Assembly (NCBI GenBank): GCA_963971575.1
Contig: OZ020622.1
Coordinates: forward strand, 35,370,301 to 35,434,300
Length of the DNA stretch: 64,000 bases
Direction: 5' to 3'
Source of the DNA: Liopterus haemorrhoidalis
Taxonomy: Eukaryota > Arthropoda > Insecta > Coleoptera > Dytiscidae
The translations under genes were made by a program, and so were the position numbers. The notes beneath the pieces were generated by a model, which saw nothing but the letters and a program-made list of their open reading frames with translations, was not told where the DNA came from and did no database searches. Positions 1 to 9,859 of the stretch are shown here, one piece after another; position 1 is the stretch's first letter; each line of letters opens with the position of its first letter.

Positions 1-139
1 CAGCGCTGTACGTCGCCACCTGGAAAATTGCTTTGAAAACGGAGAGAAGAGCTCATGGGTTTTAGGTACAGATCATTATATCCTTAAGACCTGAAACTAG
101 TACATATAATACTTAACATTATTGACAACAAAATTATAA

Positions 140-399
140 CAAGTGATTCCGGCTACCCGCTGGGACCATGGCTCATGACTCCAGTGCTAGGAGCTGCTGC
201 TGACACACCTGCAGGACGATATAACAAAGCACATGCATCAGCTCGGAACACAGTGGAACGGACAATCGGGCTCTTAAAAAATAGATTCAGGGCAATTTTA
301 AAAGAAAGGACCCTACGATATTCACCAAGCATGGCTGGCCTGATAATAAATGCATGTGCTGTTTTGCAATTTATATCTGCACTTCAACCCCCAAAATAA
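140..399 (+). pseudogene. PIF/Harbinger transposase, C-terminal fragment (HARBI1-like)
   Basis: The frame is open upstream of the first ATG (175) and reads SDSGYPLGPWLMTP, the hallmark strand around the second acidic residue of Harbinger DDE transposases. It is followed by SARNTVERTIGLLKNRF, the helix carrying the catalytic glutamate, and a hydrophobic C-terminus. Only about the last 85 residues are present; the rest may lie left of the window. The protein family catalyses cut-and-paste transposition into 3-bp targets together with a Myb/SANT- or MADF-type partner. A partner-type gene lies on the opposite strand at 1.6-2.6 kb, convergent with this one as in the other two Harbinger elements here. 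No internal stop is seen in the fragment. Confidence 0.85.
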
Positions 400-1594
400 C
401 GCAGAAAACTACAATGAAGCAGAGCCAGAAATTCAAGATCATCATCATGAAGAAATTGCAAACAATGCAGCTGTAACAGTGTAAAAATGCTGTTAATTTT
501 ATATTTTGTAAAATCTATTTTGTTAACTTCAGAAGATTGTTATCTTAACATGATGGTCAGCCTTTCATAGTTACGGTCAAAAGTACAACCTTGACTTAAC
601 TACCCTTAGACCATTAGAACTATTCAGTAAATTGTACAAAAGGGCATACATACAATAGGTGAAAAGAATTATTTTAATGTGAAATAATTCTTTTCCAACC
701 TCTGTTTCTAAAGCTAAACTATTAGAAGCAGATGTACAGATATTCTATTGTCTGAGGGCTGCTTATATAAGCCTACCAAATTAGCACTAGAGTCATTCAT
801 GTACAGGCATTCAGTCCTTTACATTCATAGAGTTATGTAGAGGCATTCGGTTATGTAGAGTCATTCGATTCATTCATGTACAGGACTAAATAACTAACTA
901 ACTAACATTCATGTACAGGCATTCCGTCATTTACATTCATTCGATTCAGATATGTAGAGGCATTTGGTTATGTAGAGTCATTCGATTCAGTTATTTACAG
1001 TCATTCGGTTATATACTACTAAATGTAGTTCTACCAAAGTATAATAATCAAAAGGAAGAGAAAAATAGAATTTAAATTAGACAAAAACCTTCACTTAACA
1101 GGTTTTAAGAATTGTACATGTAAGTAGATTAATTTTAGGTAAGATTATTTTATGTTATAATATGTAGTTTTATTTTGTTAATTTTAAGTTGTTTTTATTA
1201 ATAAATATATTGAAGCCATGAGATTGTTTAAGATTGAATTGCCAATAATACCACTAGAGATTTTGATTAGAAGTTTTTCCTAATTTTTGCTACTAATAAA
1301 TTAAGTGGTGGCAGCTGAACAGTTAAGTAAAGGTCTTGCATAGTTTATTTGTTTACTTATTATTTTCCCCCGTAATTACCACTTTTACAACTGGTACAGC
1401 GGTTGGGATTGTTGTTCTTAATTATTTATATAAATTATCTTTAACTCGTAGTTTTGCACCTTTTACCATTGGGTGCAATCGGTGAGATTATTCTTTATAG
1501 ATCTAAATTATTATTTCTTTAATCCCGTAAATTTGCTCCGTTACACAGCAATAATTTTAAGAAATCAAATAATTCAAATTTTTTTAATAAATAA
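400..1594. repeat. Non-coding interior of the Harbinger element with degenerate short repeats
   Basis: No credible gene. Between about 785 and 1015 there are imperfect repeats of roughly 20 bp built on GTCATTCGATTCAG, ATGTACAGGCATTC and GGTTATGTAGAG. The remainder is AT-rich sequence between two convergent genes. Confidence 0.5.
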
Positions 1595-2560
1595 CTATTT
1601 TTTTTCTATTTTTTCTAAAGACTTTGCTACTCTTTCCATTAAATTATTTAGCATATTAAAATTTGAATTTATTTTCTTCATTTCTTCTGTTAAATTTCTT
1701 AGGTCTTCTGTTTGTTTTTCTATTAAATTATGAATAGACAACTTTTTTCTTTTCCTTGCCGGTGTTCTATCCTCTGGTTGTATTTCTGGTGGTTCTTCTT
1801 CAAAAATTACTTCTATGTCATCTAAACTATTGTTAATCGTAGGGATGTGGTCAGGTTCGGGATACGGTGTGGTGAGGAAGGAAGGTTCCGGCAGTATAAC
1901 CATTTCTGTCAGTATATGATCAGAAGTTTGAAGAGTTACTTGTACCTACATAAAAATTATATTTAATAAATTATAAATAAATACTTATCGAGTGATAATA
2001 CATTAAATCCTTCTGGAGTTATGCCATCTCCTTCAACCATACTTTCCCCTAAAAGAAATAACAGCTTCTCTTCTAAATCTGTCAGGTGGCCCACATATGG
2101 ATCAATCCCTCCACCTGTTTTGTTTCGGGCTATTTTTATTTTAGAATATTTTTTTTTGTATTATGCTTATGCAATCATTCCATGCCTGTAAATTATATTG
2201 TACTTTATTTAAATGCAAAACTGTATAAAAATGTAAAATTGTGTAGTGATGACAAAAATTATGCTCGCATTGTTTTGGGATTCACAACGTTGTGATTGTA
2301 AACCATTTTATGAAACAAAATAAAGTATTTAAATTAATCTACAAACCTTTTGCCACTTAACTGGTTCTCTCGTGGGTCCAGTTTCACAATTTAATAATTG
2401 TGTCAAGAGTTCCCAATTTTCTTTATTTTTCTGCTTGCTATTTGAACCAGAGCATTTGCCAAGTGCAAATTCTTTGTTGTTTTCCATAAAACTCAATAAT
2501 TTTTCATATTTTTGGATTGTTGTTCGTTTACCTTTACTTGCCACTAAAATATTTTTTATA
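1595..2560 (-). pseudogene. Myb/SANT-like accessory protein of a Harbinger element, three exons
   Basis: Exon 1 (about 2560-2335) encodes KRTTIQKYEKLLSFMENNKEF ... WELLTQLLNCETGPTREPVKW, a three-helix Myb/SANT-like DNA-binding domain. Exon 2 (about 2130-1985) encodes a GGG linker and LTDLEEKLLFLLGE. Exon 3 (about 1948-1595) begins after a TATGTAG acceptor and ends in an acidic then Lys/Glu-rich coiled-coil tail. The same order (Myb domain, GGG linker, LTD(L/T)E motif) is seen at 17.07-17.63 kb. Such proteins help the Harbinger transposase enter the nucleus and bind DNA. No clear start ATG is visible in exon 1, so the copy is probably dead; exon borders are inferred from homology between the two copies and splice-like sites. 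Confidence 0.65.
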
Positions 2561-2689
2561 ATAAATAGTGTTGTAAAAACAGTTTTGTGATTAGAATTAC
2601 ATATATATATATATATATAGTTATAAAATGTGTATATTTTATACACATTTAGTAGTATAGTAATATTTTACTTACTTTTTTCTAATACT

Positions 2690-2883
2690 TTAAACTGTTT
2701 TACAGGTTATATTCCGTAAACGTCAACACACGTAACTGACAACGCAACGATTCAGCTAGCGTTAAGTCAGGTCATCTCTGGGCGTTTACGTAAACGTCAA
2801 TTTTGGTTCAGAATCGCAATTCGACAAAAACCGCCGTTACCTAACGTTAACTCTTATAGTGACTTAACGCAAACAGAATCCCA
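2690..2883. repeat. Probable right terminal region of the first Harbinger element
   Basis: GC-richer stretch with CGTAAACGTCAA repeated twice and a terminus that on the minus strand reads GGGATTCTGTTTGCG. This resembles the GGGGCTCTATTCTGTAA left end of the Harbinger at 16.78 kb. LINE coding sequence begins directly after it. Confidence 0.45.
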
Positions 2884-3415
2884 CTGATTGTATCCCTTCG
2901 TAACAGAAATATTTTTAGAACTAAATACAGAAGTGCAATTAAGGATGCCAATATGACAGCCAACTCTGATTTTATAAAAAACTCTAAAAATATTTCGCGT
3001 TGCACGTGGCAAATAATTAACGGTAACAGACCTTCTAAACGCTCCCCAATCCTTACTACTTCTCTAACTTCGAGTGACTTCAATAACTTTTTTATTAAAA
3101 TATCTGATAATTTTACTGAAAAAATACCAAAATCAAAGAATTCTCCAACATCCCTTATGAATCTTTCTCGTATAAATTCATCTTTCTCTTTTTCTACCGT
3201 TTCTTGTATAGTAATGAGAGACACAATCAATAGCCTGAAAAACAGCAACACTAGGGATTACTATGGCATTAACGTTACCATATTAAAGTCGTTAAAAGAC
3301 AAAATAATAAGTCCTTTAACAAATATATTTAATAACTGCATAACATGTAATATTTTTTCAGATGAATTAAAATTTGCAACAGTGCTCCCGATATATAAGA
3401 AAGGTGATAATGATG
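2884..3415 (+). pseudogene. LINE reverse transcriptase, linker and start of RT domain
   Basis: The frame reads from RNRNIFRTKYRSAIKDA through FIKNSKNISRCTWQIING to FATVLPIYKKGD. This matches the linker between endonuclease and reverse transcriptase and RT motif 1 of a Jockey/CR1-type LINE. The RT core is missing: at about 3415 the coding sequence stops abruptly and a short LINE 3'-UTR fragment follows. There is no endonuclease part. Clade assignment is uncertain. Confidence 0.7.
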
Positions 3416-3478
3416 TCTGTGCAAGATTTCTTTTATTGAGTATGCGTAATTTTAGTATTTAGTTTAGTTTTATCTATT
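3416..3478 (+). repeat. Short fragment related to the I-superfamily LINE 3' UTR, sense orientation
   Basis: The sequence around CTTTTATTGAGTATGCGTAA is the reverse complement of the 3'-UTR segment of L1, L2 and L3 (for L1, about 9690-9712) and of the fragment at 25.41-25.55 kb. It lacks the LINE's terminal (CTAA)n tail and sits between LINE coding debris and the pogo element. Confidence 0.6.
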
Positions 3479-3714
3479 TATTGATTGATTGGAAGCTATC
3501 ATCGCCGGAGAAATGGGATATAGAAAAGCATCCCAGACTTTTTCCGTGCCATCTTCTACTTTGGAGAGATATGTAAAGAAAAAACGAGAAAATCCGAATT
3601 CAGTTATTGATAAGACTGCTGGTAAATTTCAGTCAGTCTTTACAGCAAAGCAAGAATCATAAATGGCGTCATATTTAATAGAGATGCAAAGAAGATTGTA
3701 TTGGTTTGTTAGGT

Positions 3715-4105
3715 CTGTGATATAAGATGTCTTAAAAAATTTTTCGTTTAACTTTTAATATTTTGGGATGTATCCCACACTCTTTTTTGTTTAAGAGTAT
3801 CAGTTTATATTTTTAACGTGGAAACCATTAGGTTATGGGCACACCATGCCTTTTCAAGACATCACATTATGTTAATACTGATATGTTAATCAGCATTAGG
3901 TTAGTATTATAGATTTTACGTTGAAATTTAAACTTGTATTTCTCCTATGTACACAATTTGACGGTACTGTATTAATTTGTAGCAATTATAATAATTCCTG
4001 ATTACGTGGGTTTAACCCACGAAACTAGTCGAAACACAAATTATGAGTTTAATTTAACACCTACACCTACCACCAGCTGATCGCTCTACGTTTTCAATTA
4101 TTTGG
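3715..4105. other. Unassigned insert within the pogo remnant
   Basis: AT-rich, no open frame worth reporting. It separates transposase residues that should be adjacent (EMQRRLY and LRRLAFQLAE). GTGATA occurs at both borders (about 3718 and 4106), which could be a small target duplication. Confidence 0.35.
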
Positions 4106-4740
4106 AGTGATAATCAAAGAACTTCGTCGCTTAGCTTTTCAACTAGCTGAAAGAAATAATTGTAAACATAATATCGACAGAAAATTGGGAATGGCAGGAA
4201 AAGACTGGACTGAAAAATATATAAAACGTCATCCAGAATTGAATCAACGTAAGCCAGAGGCTACTTCAGGGGCTCGGGCGATGGGGTTTAATAAGGTGGC
4301 AGCCTCACAGTTTTTTGGTTTACTAACCCAAGTTATTGATGAACACCATTTGACCGCAACGAGAATTTATAATTGCGATGAGACAGGTGTTACCGTTAAT
4401 CCCAAGCCGTTGTCAAAAGTTAATGCGGCTAAAGGACAACGACAAGTTGGTGCGTTAACTTCAGCAGAAAGAGGAAACACCATTACTGCTGAAATATGTT
4501 ACTGGACAGAAAAGGGGGCAACAAGAAAAAGGGGCAAAACGGCAGTCTTAACATCATCCCCTTATAAAGCCGAATTAGAAGTAGCCATGGCAAAGACTAA
4601 AAAGGCAAAAAAGGTAAAATTGGAGAGGGTTAAAAAAAGGAAAAAGGAAAACGGAAAAAAACAAAAAACAAAAGAAATAGATATAGACGAAAGTTCAGAA
4701 AACGATGAAGACACGCCATGTTTTTATTGTCACGAAGTAT

Positions 4741-5647
4741 ATTATATCAAAACCTCTAGATCTAATTTAAACTTTCAGCGCATTGAAATATTACCAGAAG
4801 TCAGTAGCACTAAAATTTTAGGCCTACACATTAATTCAAACCTTACCTGGACTGAACACAATAATGAATTGTGCAAAAAGCTAAACAGGGCTCTATACGG
4901 AATGAGAATAATGTCTTCCAAGTGCAGCAAATTCGTTATGAAGAACATTTATTTCGCTAATTTTCATTCGCTTCTTAAATACGGCATAATGCACTGGGGA
5001 AAATCATCCGAGCTTCAGAGAGTTTTTGTGATTCAAAAACGGGATATTCGAATTTTAGCTAACTTAAGAAATAGAGACTCATGTAGAACGGCATTTAAAA
5101 ATCTCGAAATACTGACTGCTCCTAGTGTTTACATCTATGAAATATTAAATTTCACTTTCAAAAATATACATTTATTTAACTCTAACATCCCGCAGCATCA
5201 ACATAACACTCGACACAAAAATGAACTAAACACTAACAAGTACAACCTAACACTATTTGAAAAAAGTATTAGGTATAATGCTTGTAAATTTTATAGTCAT
5301 TTGCCTACAACTTTAAAGGAAATAAATAATATAAAATCCTTTAACAAAGAAGTAAAGTCAATTTTAATCAATAGAAACATATACTCTGTTGAGGGTTTTT
5401 TTAACAACGGTTAGTCTAGCATGAGTGGCTATTTCGCTTATATTTTTACTTATACATTTTATACTTTTACATTTTACACTTATAACGCTTTATAACATTT
5501 TGTATTTTATTTATTTTTTTATCATGTGACTGTAATAATATTTTTTTAATCAATAACTATGTTTTATAATTGACTTTATAATTTTATAATTGACCTGAAA
5601 TTATGTAATTTTTTGGATCAATAAGGTATTATTATTATTATTATTAT
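4741..5647 (+). mobile_element. 5'-truncated LINE inserted in the pogo transposase
   Basis: The frame runs to the stop at 5412 and reads STKILGLHINSNLTW, KLNRALYGMRIM, HSLLKYGIMHWG and VFVIQKRDIRIL, which is the thumb and C-terminal region of a LINE RT. The 3' UTR ends in an (ATT)n microsatellite at about 5625-5648, after which the interrupted transposase resumes. By chance the insertion is in frame with the transposase, giving a continuous 435-codon ORF (4107-5414) that is half pogo and half LINE. Truncated 5' end and simple-repeat 3' tail are typical of target-primed reverse transcription. No clean target duplication can be called because of the ATT repeat. Confidence 0.75.
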
Positions 5648-5799
5648 AATATTCTCAGTCAAATGAGGGCTGGTGCTCTTGTGTCCGCTGTAAAAAATGG
5701 GCACATATGTCGTGTGCTGGTTTTGACAGCGATGATGATGAGTCCATATTAATTTGCGAATTTTGTACAAAAAAAAAATAATAAATAAAATTTTGATAT

Positions 5800-6159
5800 C
5801 CAATAGATAAAAAAAGACTTAACTAAACTAAACTATGGGAAAACGAGACTTTTTTGTCAATGCCTTTTTTTCTCATTTTTGTTTGTTTATTTAGAGTTTT
5901 TTTGTTATAACAATGTTCCAAAACGTCCAAATAAAAGGTAATTAAATTAATATTTTGTGTTTTTTTTTTTATTCAATTTGTCGCGATATCTCACTACAAA
6001 AGATCGTACCCCGTTCCGCTCCGCCTACCACTACTTATTACAATCTAGAAAATGGTAACAGAACAACTCGCGGCGCAGCTCTGTTTTACAACATTCCCAG
6101 ATGTATATTAAAATATTATATATTAGGTACTCTTACACTCCACCCTAGCGTCCACTGTT
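5800..6159. other. Unassigned AT-rich stretch
   Basis: No gene recognised. It may include the 3' end of the pogo element and the degraded upstream part of T1. Confidence 0.3.
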
Positions 6160-6556
6160 GAGTCCACTGCCCCCAACGCCTTCTCGCTTCACGAGCAAGC
6201 GTTTGGAGTTTTAAACTCGTGTTATTGTTATTGTTGTTGTATTATATATTTTTGTTACCTATTTTCTTTGTCATGTTTGTTCAGATATTATATTTGTTTC
6301 ACTTTTGTTTATTTCAATATCCATATTCTTGCTTAGTAGATTTCAGATTTCAAATAAACCTTTAAAATCATATCTACTTGTGTTATTGACAAACCCCTAT
6401 TTTTCGTGTCACCTTTTTATATTTTCAGAGCGCTTAGTGGTAGCAAAGTGAGCTAGTCACGGCAAAGTGCTTACGGGTGAGACGCGAGAGCACTTGCACG
6501 CTTTCTCCCTAGTCTAACGGCGGTAGTGAACTCTTCCGAGGGCACTCCCCGTAACA
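6160..6556 (+). mobile_element. T unit copy T1 (3' end only)
   Basis: A short frame ends PSRFTSKRLEF-stop (6212-6214), matching the C-terminal RFTRRHLDF-stop of T2 and KKRLDF-stop of T3. Next come about 200 bp of AT-rich 3' UTR with AAATAAA (about 6353), then TTTTCAG (about 6425) leading into a GC-rich terminal block containing TTAGTGGT and CTCTTCCGAGGGCACTCCCC, and a GTAACA end at 6551-6556. The same order is seen at the 3' ends of T2 and T3. The body and 5' end are absent. Confidence 0.6.
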
Positions 6557-6719
6557 GGAGAAAGTCCGGAAGAAGAAAAGGCAGAGGGAAAGCAAAACGT
6601 ATAATAGAAGAATAATATATGCAAAGAGAAAAGGACAAGGAAAAAATAAGAGCGATGGGAGAAGATTTCGGCAGGAAACAGGAGATCTTCGAGGAGAAGC
6701 TCAGGAAAGATTTTGCTGT

Positions 6720-7130
6720 TGATTCATGTTTATTGCAACACTCTGGTAAAAGACTCACAATTTATGAAAACTATAACTCCAAGCAATATTATTGCAGCCT
6801 TTAAAAAATTTAGTAATTATCCATTTGATTGAAATTTATTTTCCGACGAGGACTTTTTACCTAGTTCAATAACAGACCGATCAGTTCCAATTGCATCTGG
6901 AAGTATTTCGGACGAAATCTCTGATCAGTTACCTACACAACCAGCAAGTGAACCACTTACCCCCACTTTGTATTTACCATATGCTACCAGTTTTATCAGT
7001 CCAGAAGATATTAGATGATATCCTAAATCGAAATCTCGAAGTGAAGTAAGAAAAAGAAGAAGACAGGGGAAGTCTATGATTGCTACAGACACACCAGAAA
7101 AAAATGAAATCGCAGAAAGAAGTGAATAGA
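6720..7130 (+). pseudogene. pogo-type transposase, C-terminal tail
   Basis: In shifting frames the DNA encodes SGKRLTIYE, ITPSNIIAAFKKFSNYPFD, FSDEDFLPSSITDR, FISPEDIR and KRRRQGKSMIATDTPEKNEI. These are the ordered landmarks of the C-terminal region of pogo/jerky-like DDE transposases in insects. At least one frameshift (about 6755) and stops at 6829 and 7015 interrupt it. The catalytic core is not present. The Lys/Glu-rich stretch 6560-6715 just upstream is unassigned. Confidence 0.65.
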
Positions 7131-7424
7131 AAAATGACACAACTAAAGTGCGGAACAGAATGCAACGAATTCGAGGGCGCGTTGACGGCGTGTGGACGGC
7201 GCTATCTGTCAGTGCAAAGTTAAAATGGAGCTGTAGTACGCAAGTGCACAGAATTAACAACGTCTGAACGGCGTTCTACGCCGTTGATATTGAATATTCG
7301 TCAACTTTCTAGTTTTGACGCTGTGGAATTTTGATGTAGAACACCTAATCTCAGTTTTTCCTTACAAGTTTTTGTTGTTATACATGTTTGTTTTATAGTG
7401 TTTATAGTTTGTTTAGTATATAAA

Positions 7425-7563
7425 ATGGATAATTTTGACGAACATTTAATAGAATGCGATAAAAAATATTACTTAATTTATAATAAATTTAATAGTGGAT
7501 TTAAAAATATTAAATTAAAAACAAAAATCTGGAGTGATATTGCCATCAAGCTGAATACGACTG
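7425..7563 (+). pseudogene. MADF-domain exon of a Harbinger-type accessory gene
   Basis: ATG at 7425 opens MDNFDEHLIECDKKYYLIYNKF...KLKTKIWSDIAIKLN, the first two helices of a MADF (Myb/SANT-like) domain. It is cut by a GTAAGT splice donor at 7564, at the same position in the domain as the MADF exon at 62958-63099. About 170 bp upstream, GTTGACGGCGTGTGGACGGCG may belong to the element terminus. I do not recognise the following exons. Confidence 0.65.
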
Positions 7564-7816
7564 GTAAGTATCTGTATTAAACATTATAGTTTTATTAACC
7601 GCCTACCTTGTGGTAACTCGAATACAAACGTAACAAAATTTGAAGTAGAAGATATGTTTACTGAAATTAAAAATGTTGCAAATGGAAATAAAAGTTTTGA
7701 TAAGGTATATTCTTCTAGAATTACTAAATATTCTTAGTATTAAATATAATAAAATGACAACTATTATCTGTCCCAGACTGAATCAGTGCGAACGGAGGAA
7801 GGACATTCAGCCAGAG
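7564..7816. other. Unassigned sequence between the MADF exon and T2
   Basis: AT-rich, with a short acidic/Asn-rich frame (EDMFTEIKNVANGNKSFDK) that could be a later exon of the MADF gene. Nothing firm. Confidence 0.3.
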
Positions 7817-8174
7817 TGTTGCGGAAGGGGCCCTCGGAAGAGGTCCTTAGGTCCCAACCTCACACAGACCACGAACTAGCTCAGGAGCGGGGTCGTTCTG
7901 CCTAATCTCGGCTTGAAGAGCCGCGACGTAACTAAACCGTCTCTGAAATATAAAATGGTGATGGGAGATGATAATGATGATTTTATAAAATAAAAGATAG
8001 ATGGAAGTTAATTATTTATTACAAACATGAAATTTACAAGACATTTACGATCACAGTTAAACAAGCGGAAATAAAACAAATACAGGAATTGAACAAACAT
8101 AATGCGAAACACAACAATAGAGAATATAAGACAAGACAACAATACAGAAATATACATAGTTTACGCTGGAGCTT

Positions 8175-8978
8175 TCAGAAGTCCAGATGTCTCCTCGTGA
8201 AGCGAGGAGGAATCTCGGGGTGTGGACCCTGAAGCGGACAGGAAGAAAAGGAATGTGATAGGAGCGGTTTGTGAACTGGGGGAGATGGCCACGCTGTCGT
8301 CGGTGTGGCGATAGTGCGCGTTGGAGACGAGAGCGGAGTATCCGTTATAGTCTCTCCCAGTAATAGAATGATTTGACGGCGTAAATCTTGTAGGGTCTTC
8401 TCAGTCGGCGAGTTTGCGTTCGTTTCGATGTAGTAAAACGCTAATGGAGAATAGGGCGGTGTAGCGTGCGAGTTGTTATGTTGTTCCCGTTCTTCTGTTG
8501 ATTTTCCGGGGCTTGGGGGCGGTGAAAATATAGAGGGGCGGCGTGATGTTGAGGGGGTTGACGGTGGCGTATCGGGACCGAAAAGCTCAGTGAAACGAGC
8601 CCGAATACGGCTTTTGCGAGTGGGGGCGGCAGCAGTTGACGGTCCTGGGGGCGGTCGGCTGATGTCGGCGGCGGTCTCACGAACAGCGCGTCGTGAGACT
8701 GCGTCACGCGTGTGACTTTTGTTGCTGGGGGCGGCTGAGGGGCGGCGGACTTCAGGAAGTGCCGTCAGCGGCTCTGGTGGTGGTGTTGGTGGCTTCGGCC
8801 TCGGCGGCGGCGCGAAGAGACGTGCCCTGGGGTCGTTGGTGCGATACAGATGGAGTTGAACAGACCGGGGGACGGCGACGTACGGTGTTGAGGTCTCCAC
8901 CAGTCGGAGGCGGTGTCCGTAGATGGCTCTCGCAACGTATCGCGCGTATGCTTTCTTACCCCGTTTACGCGCCAGCGT
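8175..8978 (-). CDS. Proline-rich 'ELFGP' protein of T2, internal-to-terminal exon
   Basis: Open from 8978 to the stop at 8175 (about 267 codons) without interruption. It starts with an Arg-rich segment (LARKRGKKAYARYVARA), then HLYRTNDPRARLF, a long Pro/Ser/Thr-rich region, RARFTELFGPDTPPSTP (residues ~120-135), and ends RFTRRHLDF. T3 has the same order: LAGRRG..., HGDPRARCF, YNELFGPETPPSTP, KKRLDF. Apart from a GTG at 8900 there is no plausible start, so the exon is probably spliced to an upstream leader. A polyadenylation signal (AATAAA) lies about 150 bp downstream near 8020. Basic, low-complexity, no enzyme motif; function unknown. Conservation of both ends in diverged copies argues that it is a real protein. 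Confidence 0.55.
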   Translation of the reverse strand, partial: TLARKRGKKAYARYVARAIYGHRLRLVETSTPYVAVPRSVQLHLYRTNDPRARLFAPPPRPKPPTPPPEPLTALPEVRRPSAAPSNKSHTRDAVSRRAVRETAADISRPPPGPSTAAAPTRKSRIRARFTELFGPDTPPSTPSTSRRPSIFSPPPSPGKSTEEREQHNNSHATPPYSPLAFYYIETNANSPTEKTLQDLRRQIILLLGETITDTPLSSPTRTIATPTTAWPSPPVHKPLLSHSFSSCPLQGPHPEIPPRFTRRHLDF

Positions 8979-9088
8979 TCAGCCGTGATGTTACTAGGCG
9001 GCGGCGGCGATGTCCGGGGGCGGCGGAATGTAAGCGCGCGATTAGTTGCGGTACGTGGCGAACGATACGCACCGGTTGAACGCACAGC

Positions 9089-9536
9089 AACGAGCGTGGG
9101 TTCCGCGACGGTTGAAACGCACTTGTTGGTTTCACGAAGGTTGAAACGCACTGGTTTGTTTCGCGATGATAGAATGGTTGCGAACCACCGGCGAAACGCA
9201 CAGCAGCAAGCGTGGGTTTCGCGATGGTGGGATGGTTGAAAACCACCGGCGAAACGCACAGCAAAAAGCGTGGGTTTCGCGATGCCGGCGCGGTTGAAAA
9301 CCACCAACGAAACACACAGCAAAAAGCGTGGGTTTCGTGGTGACGGGACGGTTGAGGACCACTGACGAAACGCACAACAGAAAGCGTGGGTTTCGCAGTG
9401 GAACTGACGGGATGGTTGAAAACCACCGGCGAAACACACAGCAAAAAGCGTGGGTTTCGCGATGCCGGCGCGGTTGAAAACCACCGACGAAACACACAGC
9501 AAAAAGCGTGGGTTTCGTGGTGACGCGACGGTTGAG
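9089..9536. repeat. Minisatellite, about 58-bp units (left part)
   Basis: About seven units of the form GCGTGGGTTTCGCGATGG ... CGAAACGCACAGCAAAAA. Each unit has a dyad (GTTTCGC and GCGAAAC). The array is interrupted by L1 and continues at 15682. It lies upstream of the T2 coding exon. Several overlapping ORFs on both strands are only translations of the repeat. Confidence 0.9.
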
Positions 9537-9859
9537 TTAGTTAGTTAGTTAGTTAGTTGAAATTTTTGGCGCACAGCAACAAAGGCTATTTGCGCCTAAC
9601 GCAGCCCATCTAAATGACTAGACTATATATTAAAAATAAAAATTTAGACAATAAATAAATAAATAAATAAATAAAATCATTAAAAATACGCATACTCAAT
9701 AAAAGAAGTCTTGCACTGACAAACACAAATAAATAATATAAAAAGTCTGTTCGAAAATTTGAACAGACTCAGGGTGATGGTAAGAGGCTGTAAAGGGGCC
9801 AATTACCATCGAATATCACAGTCAATAAATAGAAACACATTAAAATAAGGTGCAAGACT
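9537..9859 (-). promoter_or_regulatory. LINE 3' UTR with two stem-loops and (CTAA)n tail
   Basis: Stem-loop 1, about 9568-9596, pairs GGCGCA with TGCGCC just before the tail and is the likely RT recognition end. Stem-loop 2, 9745-9768, pairs GTCTGTTC with GAACAGAC. Both are kept in L2 and L3. An ATAAATAAAT run and AATAAAAG lie between them. Confidence 0.6.

Larger units (their letters stand above)
3490..5790 (+). mobile_element. pogo-type DNA transposon, decayed and split by a LINE
   Basis: Segment 1 (3490-3710) encodes EAIIAGEMGYRKASQTFSVP and LERYVKKKRENP, the psq-type helix-turn-helix, and ends at an in-frame TAA. Segment 2 (about 4110-4740) continues with LRRLAFQLAERNNCKH, the CENP-B-type HTH WTEKYIKRHPELNQRKPE and YNCDETGV, which holds the first catalytic Asp; it then skips most of the DDE core and resumes at a Lys-rich tail ending CFYCHEVY. 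Segment 3 (about 5648-5780) supplies the missing end, EGWCSCVRCKKWAH...CEFC, a cysteine-rich C-terminus. The LINE at 4741-5647 interrupts the CFYCHEVY/SNEGW boundary. About 390 bp between segments 1 and 2 (3715-4105) matches nothing I recognise. Inactive. Confidence 0.75.

Noticed and set aside
5955..6161. A 68-codon plus-strand ORF
   Set aside because: No recognisable domain, and it ends just before T1 sequence without matching any T-unit protein.
6471..6758. Minus-strand 95-codon ORF
   Set aside because: It runs antisense across the T1 terminus and the pogo tail, so it is a chance frame.
8441..9502. Several long overlapping ORFs on both strands
   Set aside because: They are translations of the 58-bp minisatellite or out-of-frame reading of the GC-rich proline exon; only the 8978-8175 frame has homologues in T1 and T3.
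9089..9536. CRISPR-like array
   Set aside because: Units are contiguous and lack spacers, and this is eukaryotic DNA; the same holds for the 34-bp and 17-bp arrays.
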